64,000 bases of DNA from Elephas maximus indicus (Eukaryota > Chordata > Mammalia > Proboscidea > Elephantidae): NCBI RefSeq assembly GCF_024166365.1, contig NC_064830.1, positions 93,860,968 to 93,924,967 on the forward strand. The letters run 5' to 3'. The translations under genes and the position numbers were made by a program. Shown here one piece after another: positions 57,881-64,000 of this stretch. The notes beneath the pieces are model-generated. The model did no database searches. It was not told the origin of the DNA and saw only the letters and a list, made by a program, of their open reading frames with translations. How positions within the stretch are numbered: position 1 is the stretch's first letter; each line of letters begins with the position of its first letter.

Positions 57881-58914
57881 CAGATCCATGCATGTGCTGC
57901 CCTGCTGGACCCAGGAGTTCATGCACAATTTTATGGGGTCTCTTTTCCAATCTCGCCCTCTCCATCATCTCCCCTGTAATTTTTGGTTTCCTGGGGCTCC
58001 CCTTTTCAGAAAACTGGGGCTTTAGTTACCTCCCTCTGCTGCACTTCCTGTACCTGTGCCTGAAGCCAGGGTCAAGCAGTGGGAGGGCAGAGAGAAAAAA
58101 GCAACGGGGACTGGACCCACGATGTTGGGACCACAGCTCCTCTGATTGAGAGAAAAGTTCCCTTCCTTCAAAGTCGTAGGTGCCTGTGGGGCCCCACTGC
58201 CACTTTTGTCAGTGCTGCCACTTGTGACCACAGCAGGATTCCTAGGAGCCAGGATGTGAGAGGGTGGAGAAGAGACACACCAGAAATTTCCTTGGATCTG
58301 AGCATTAGGAGTCCCCTTCCCACTTCTCCTGGAGCTCTGTCTGTCCATGCCTGGCCCCCACTTCCAGGTTTTGGGTCACCTAGAGTCGAGGCTGGAGGAT
58401 ACTAGAGGAAGAAAGAAAAAAAAACAGGATGCTCACTGCTGTTCTGGTGGCACTTCTCCCCCAGCCTGCCTGCTGCCGTTTACTTTTCAGAGTCCTTAAG
58501 CAGCTGCTCCTTGGTAGAGGTGTTGAACCAGAACGGGTCAAGGACGGCATCCATTAGAGATCTCTATCTAGGTTGACCCTGACCTGTTGATTAAAACTCG
58601 CTGGGTGGATTTATTCTCCACCTAAGAAGCAGCCAGGCACATTCTTTTATTCATCTCACCCACAGAGGTATCATAGGAGACATCAGAGGAAATCTGAGAT
58701 AATTGAATAAAACCTGAGCTCTAGGCTCAGCTCTCCCTAGGCCTCACTCTGGCCTTAAACATACAGCTTCCCTTCTTTGAATGAATTTTTCTTTTTAACT
58801 TGTAAAATGATAAGCTCATTTTTCAATCAGTCTAATTCTGCAGTTTGATGACTTTGTCAAATGCTTTGCTGGCATTAAGATATATGATATTTTGGGGTGC
58901 TCCCTCATTGGTAA
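57881..58914. other. Intron 5 interior, unassigned
   Basis: GC-richer sequence (58020-58400) with two overlapping 108-codon frames on opposite strands; neither has recognisable motifs. Possibly still the old antisense element's promoter, otherwise single copy. Confidence 0.4.
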
Positions 58915-59112
58915 GGAGCCTTGATGGCACAGTGGTTAAGAGCTCGGCTGCTAACCAAAAGGTCAGCAGTTCAAATCGACCAGCTGCTCCTTGGAAACCC
59001 TATGGGGTGGCTCTACTCTGTCCTGTAGGGTCCCTGTGAGTTGGAATTGACTTGACGGCAGTGGGTTTGGGTTTGTTTTTTTTTTTTTTGGAGGGGGTTT
59101 TGGTTTGTTTTT
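58915..59112 (+). mobile_element. AfroSINE in intron 5
   Basis: Sense copy with 11-bp TSD CTCATTGGTAA (58904-58914, 59113-59123), full tRNA-like head, and a long T-rich tail. Confidence 0.95.
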
Positions 59113-59123
59113 CTCATTGGTAA

Positions 59124-60372
59124 ACCTAAGATCTCTTTTAGAAAAAGAAACTGAGGTCAGTTTGCTGTGAGTCTGTACTTAATGAGCCTCACTGGCTCTT
59201 TGGAATCCCATGTTAACTTTGTAGTAATCGGTTCCTGCGCTGAAGGAGACGACCGGCAGCCTCCCAGAGCTGGGATTTCTTAAATCCCCCTTTCCAGGCC
59301 CTTTGAGACATTAGGCACTGTGATCACACAGTTTTCAGTGTCCTTTCTTTGTCCAAGGCTATAAAGAATGTTCCAGAGATCACACAACAGATTTTAGTAC
59401 TTTAGGTAGATTTCATCCAGAGCCTTCAGCTGGTTTCACACTCCTTGTGTCCTCTCGCCGTCTCCTCCTGCCTCGATCCAACAAGGTAGACGCTTGTGGT
59501 CGTGCTGCCTCATGGGGGTTACATCATGGTGGCACAGTGGTTTTCAAACTGAGCAGTGTGAGCCTTTAATCACTGGGTCATGGATCAGTTTAGAGGCTGT
59601 AGCCCTTATTATTACCAATTTTTTTTTTTTTTTATGTGAAAATAGACTAGAAAATACCAAAGTGTATCACATGTGGTAAGAAAAGTATTGTTTTGTGAAA
59701 TTTTCTCGTACTTTCTGTGCAGGGTATGGGCTATAGTTAAACAGATTTAGAAATCATTGGTATGGTATGTGGGCCCTGCACTGTATTTAATTGTGAAGTT
59801 AGTGCCTGTACATATAAAGAAATGATGAATTCTGCATGGTTATATATGCTTTGTACCAAATCAGTAAAAAAGAGCATGCTGTCAGAATGACTGTCATGAG
59901 AATGGTGTGTGTGGCTTTTACCATGCCTGCTCAGTTTCCCTCCTTATTTTTCATTTCATGAAAGAGTAAATAGATTTTTAAGTTGTCCAATTGAAGTAGA
60001 AATTTAATGTAGTAATACCAGTTGTGCCACAAGGTGGCTCCTGTGCACCTCTGGGTTCATGGACTTGGAGGTAGGTAGATAACTCAGAGTACTCCGACCC
60101 CTTGGCTCTTCTAAAAAGGGGTATGGGGCCGCTGGCTAGGAGTTCTGTTGTTGGTGAGGAAAAATACCCACTTATTTTCCATGCTGGTACAGCAGCTCAG
60201 TGAAGAGACCCTGCTATGTGGGGTCAATGTCTGAATGATACCATTGGATGGCATTAAGCCAATTTAGATTACTATGAAGCCTTGAACTTCCAAAATGATA
60301 TAGTCTAACACCAGCATTACTTATCCTACCAGAGAAATCAGGTGACCTTAAGGTGGTTTGTTACTAGGTACA
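59124..60372. other. Intron 5 interior, no recognised feature
   Basis: Mostly single-copy-like sequence. I found no splice-acceptor followed by the PRKRIP1 acidic C-terminal codons. Confidence 0.45.
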
Positions 60373-61385
60373 TCTAGAGCAGGGTTTCCTAGCGTCTGCA
60401 CTGTTGATGTTTTGGGCCCCATAATTTTTTATTGTAAGGGGCTGCACTCTGTTCATTGTAGGGTGTTTGAAAGTATCCTGGCCTCTTGGGAACCATGGTT
60501 TCAGGAGACATCTAAGTCAATTGGCGTAATCAAATCTATTAAGAAGACATTCTGCATCCCACTTTGGAGAGTGGCGTCTGGGGTCTTAAACGCTAGCAAG
60601 CAGCCATCTAAGATGCATCAATTGGTCTCAACCCACCTGGACCAAAGGAGAATGAAGAACACCAAGGATACAGGGTAGTTACGAGCCCAAGAGACAAAAA
60701 GACCCACAGAGACTACATCAGCCTGAGACCAGAAGAACTAGATGGTGCCCAGCTTCAGCCTATATCTGCCCTGACAGGGAACACAACAGACAATCCCCAA
60801 GGGAGCAGGAGGGCAGTGGGATGCAGACCCCAAATTCTTGTAAAAAGACCAGACTTAATGGTCTGAGTGAGACTAGAAGGGCCCCGGTGGTCATGGCCCC
60901 CAGACCTTCTGTTGGCCCAGGACAGGAACCATTCCTAAAGCCAACTCTTCAAACAGGGATTGGACTGGACAATGGGATGGAGAGGGATGCTGGTGAGGAG
61001 TGAGCTTCTTGGATCAGGTGGATACTTGAGACTATGTTGGCATCTCCTGCCTGGAAGGGAGATGAGAGGGTAGAGGGGCTTAGAAGCTGGCAAAATGGAC
61101 ACGAAAAGAGAGAGTGGAGGGAGGGAGCGGGCTGTCTCATTAGTGGGAGAGCAATTGGGAGTGTGTAGCAATGTGTATGTAAGTTTTGTATGAGAGACTG
61201 ACTTGATTTGTAAACTTTCACTTAAAGCACAATAAAAAAAAAAAAAGTATCCTGGCCTCTACCCACTAGAAGCCAGTGGCACCCTGCCCCCAGCCATGAC
61301 AATAAAAAAGTCTCCAAACATTGTCAAGTATACCCAGTGGGGCTATGGGGGCCAAAATTGTCCCCAGTTGAGAGCTACTGATCCA
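60373..61385 (-). mobile_element. MER5A-like hAT MITE, split by L1
   Basis: 60373-60487 and 61245-61385 together form a MER5A-like element (GAGCAGGGTTTCC, CTTGGCCCCCAGT-type ends; TTTTGGGCCCCATAATTTTTTATTG; ATTGTCCCCAGTTGAGAG). The L1 at 60488-61244 interrupts it. Confidence 0.8.
60488..61244 (+). mobile_element. L1 3'UTR insertion with TSD
   Basis: Truncated young L1 3'UTR ending in ACAATAAAAAAAAAAAAA, flanked by GTATCCTGGCCTCT (60474-60487 and 61245-61258). Its closeness to 1902-2900 suggests a recent family. Confidence 0.93.
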
Positions 61386-61640
61386 GAGGCAGGTATCTGG
61401 TGTTCAGAAGGCACTCAGTATGTTTCGAATGCGACTGTTTTTTTCTTATACATACTATGTTGGAAGACTTTCCATATCCTTTGTGTCTTTTGACAATAAG
61501 GTAATACATGCTGGTCTGAGAAATTTTTGGAATGTGTAAAGAAGAATAAAGAAAAAAAATTATCTATAATCCTTACCAGAAATAGCTGTGTTAACATTTT
61601 AATGTAATTTCTTTGATTTAAGTTTTTAATGTAATTAAAA

Positions 61641-61840
61641 AACCAGTTGCTTTCAAGTTGATTCCAACTCACGGTGACCCCATGTGTTGCATAGTGGAAC
61701 AGTACTCCGGAAGGTTTTCGTGGCTGTGAACTTTAGGAAGGATCGCTAGGTCTCTTCTTTCTAGGTACCTCAGGGTAGGTTTGAAGCACCAACCGTGCAG
61801 TTACTAGGCCAGCACTTAACCATTTGTGCCACCAGGGGCC
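61641..61840 (-). mobile_element. AfroSINE in intron 5
   Basis: Antisense, CAGTTGCTTTCAAGTTGATTCC to GTGCCACCAGGGGCC. Diverged in the middle. Confidence 0.85.
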
Positions 61841-61849
61841 TAATATAAA

Positions 61850-62690
61850 AATACATGTTATGCAAACCTTATTTAAATAAATACCACATTTATAGTCTCA
61901 GATTTATCATGTAACATTGTATCACAGGTTTTTCCCCATGTCCTTATAATTCCATGGTACAAGGATATTTTTTCTAGTTGACTGATTGACCAGGCAAAAA
62001 AGAGGTAATGTCTGCTTCATTTGCATTCACTGGCATTTTACTCGGTATTTCCACAATTAAATAAAATCTCAGATTCCTGAATTGTAAAATATTATGTAAC
62101 AATAGTGTAATGTAATGGAAGTCAACAATGGAAGAACTCAATACTGTCTTCCTGATGGATCCTAATGGATCACTATCCATCTGTGAGTTCTCTTTAATCT
62201 CTCTCCATATGCACACATCACTTACATACTTACAGTATGTGAACGGTTTTGTATTTTGCTTATTTTATTAACACTGTAAGCATCTCCATTCCTTCGTACC
62301 TTTTAATAACATTCCAGCAACTGACATGCCATGATATAACTCCTTCCCCTTTATTAGACCCTAGACTGATTTCAGTTTTTCCCTAACGGGGAAGATACTT
62401 CCGAGAATATCATGTACCTGTTTCCCCTTTCAGGGTTCTTTCCTTCAGGTAGATTCCAACAGTGGGATTTACTCGGTCACAGTATGAAAAGAATTCATGG
62501 CTCTTCAAATGCGTTGGCAGATATTTTCCAAAGGGGTAGTACCAGTTTTTACTGCCATCAACAGTGTGCAGTAGTGTATGCTTTTACCACATCCTTGCCA
62601 GCCTTAACTTTGAAAAATTATTCTTCCTCCACGTGTATAAGAATGATGCTTATTAGAGGAAGTCTATTGGGAATTTAGTAAAAGCCTTGC
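61850..62690 (-). mobile_element. Ancient LINE-like sequence, antisense
   Basis: AT-rich, with CAGTGGGATTTACTCGGTCACAG, TTTTACTGCCATCAACAGTG and TTTTACCACATCCTTGCC, resembling antisense L1M/HAL1 sequence. The family is uncertain. Confidence 0.5.
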
Positions 62691-62879
62691 AAAAATGTAG
62701 ATCCCAGTCTTGCTAGGCCATGAAAGCAGCTTCTGCTCTCTTCCCATGCCTGCTCCCCATCCCCAAACACACACACACACCACCCACCTGTTTACAGCCT
62801 CGAAAACTTTTTAAAACATAGATTGGATTGTCATTCATTCTTCTGTATAAATAATAAACAGTAGCTGACATTTATTGAA

Positions 62880-63070
62880 CATTTATTATGTACTACCCCA
62901 GTTCTGACTGCTTTTCTTATATAAACTAATTTAATGCTTGCAGCAGCGCTGTGAGGTAGGCCTTATTCTTATCTCCATTTACAAATGTGGGGGACCTCAG
63001 GCATGAGACTGTGAAGGTGCTCACAGAGCTCCAGAACTAGTCAGTGGCAGGGCTTGATCCCAGGTGGTGT
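62880..63070 (-). repeat. MIR
   Basis: Antisense MIR core: AGCGCTGTGAGGTAGGCCTTATTC and CAGTGGCAGGGCTTGATCCCAGG. Preceded by a (CA)n at 62765-62780. Confidence 0.65.
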
Positions 63071-63534
63071 GTCTCTCTTGGCTGTAAACTTATCCATGAA
63101 GTTATCCTGCTTAAAACCTATTTCTGCGGCACCTGGGACTCCTGGCCCTCACTGTCTGGCCCCTCTGGTCTCTACCAGTGTGGCCTGGCCGCTCCCGCCC
63201 ACACGCCCTCTCTCCAGCCTTGCTTACAGCCTCTGTCCTTCAGCCTCACTGCACATGCTCAGGCCTCTGTGCTCTTTTCTGTCTCATGCTGACTCCTCAT
63301 CTCCCTGGAGATTTTTACTTGTCCTTCCTGTTGTAGTGTTTGTGTTTTTCTAAAGCCTTTCCTAACCTTCCTCCTCAGCTTCAACCTAACAGATCTAGCC
63401 TTTACCTCCACCTTGCTCCCTTAGGGTTTTGCACATACTCCGTTATACACCTGCTCAATCAAATGCTGTGCTTATCTATCCAGCTGTATAATCTCAGTTC
63501 CACGAGAGTAGGAAAGTTGGTGTTTTGGGTTTTT

Positions 63535-64000
63535 TTTTAGTAATTTTTAAATTTTGGAATAGTTTTAGATATACAGAAAAATGACAAAGTCAGTACACAG
63601 AGTTCACCTGTGGTTGACATCTGACGTTAATGTGGCCCATCTGTCACAATTAATGAACTGATAATTGATATATTATTATTAACTAAAGTCCATACTTTAT
63701 TCAGATTTCCTTAGTTTTTGCTTCATGTCCTTTTTCTGTTCTAGGATCCCATCTGGGATACCGCATTCCATTCGTGCCTCCTCAGGCTCCTTTGGCTGTA
63801 GGAGTTTCTCAGACTTTCCTTGTTTTTCATGACCTCGATAATCTTGAGAGTCAGATATTGTATAGACTGTCCTTCAGTTGGGATTTGTCTGATGTTCTTC
63901 TCGTGAGTAGACTGAGTTTTGGGGTTTTTAGGAGGAAGACCATAGAGGTAAAATGCCATTCTCATTACATCACATCAAGGGAGCATGCTCTCGGCATACT
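63535..64000 (-). mobile_element. Ancient L1, antisense, running off the right edge
   Basis: GTTTTAGATATACAGAAAAATGACAAAGT, TGGTTGACATCTGACGTTAATGTGG and GGATCCCATCTGGGATACC are standard antisense late-L1M sequence. It continues to about 63960 at least. Confidence 0.7.

Noticed and set aside
58022..58405. Two 108-codon frames on opposite strands as PRKRIP1's last exon or another gene
   Set aside because: Neither contains the expected Ser/Glu-rich tail, and no in-phase acceptor was seen.
1..64000. A novel multi-gene system (defence, biosynthetic or regulatory cluster)
   Set aside because: Apart from PRKRIP1 all substantial coding similarity is to retroelements; I see no set of co-oriented intact genes.

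Overview
This window is mammalian nuclear DNA from an afrotherian, most likely an elephant. Three things support that: about eighteen AfroSINE copies (tRNA-like head, tail resembling an RTE 3' end), several copies of an RTE-clade LINE that supplies that tail, and an L1 lineage whose 3' ends recur here in many states of decay. The species is inferred from this repeat set, not from any single diagnostic base.

One protein-coding gene is recognisable, PRKRIP1, on the + strand. Five coding exons (41728-41853, 42571-42649, 43706-43806, 48867-48952, 50182-50249) have GT/AG borders and matching phases and give 153 intact codons plus one base. The start lies in a CpG-rich promoter at about 41280-41960. 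I could not find the last exon (about 30 residues in the family), so intron 5 probably runs past the right edge.

Left half (1-29 kb): almost wall-to-wall retrotransposons in nested layers. 1005-5870 is an old L1 split by a younger L1 (1670-2909) and then by an RTE (3584-5618), each with a recognisable target-site duplication (TSD). 5881-8035 is an antisense RTE and 8037-10591 a 5'-truncated L1. 11977-21018 is an L1 with 5'UTR, ORF1 and endonuclease but most of its reverse transcriptase missing, interrupted by two MaLR-type LTR insertions and the longest RTE. 21041-22500 is another L1 3' end split by an AfroSINE and an LTR. Two more antisense RTE copies and a HAL1-like element follow.

Middle (29-41 kb): minus-strand remnants that look ERVL-derived (28975-32545), two further LTR-like segments, a 294-bp inverted-repeat DNA transposon (37293-37586), MIR fragments, AfroSINEs and some single-copy DNA.

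Right (41-64 kb): PRKRIP1 and its introns, with AfroSINEs, a sense MaLR LTR, RTE fragments, antisense L1, two L1 3' ends inserted at the same 16-bp target, and an L1 inside a MER5A-like element. I see no operon, CRISPR array, non-coding RNA gene or new defence system. The notable content is structural: fold-back, serial-insertion and internally deleted retroelements.
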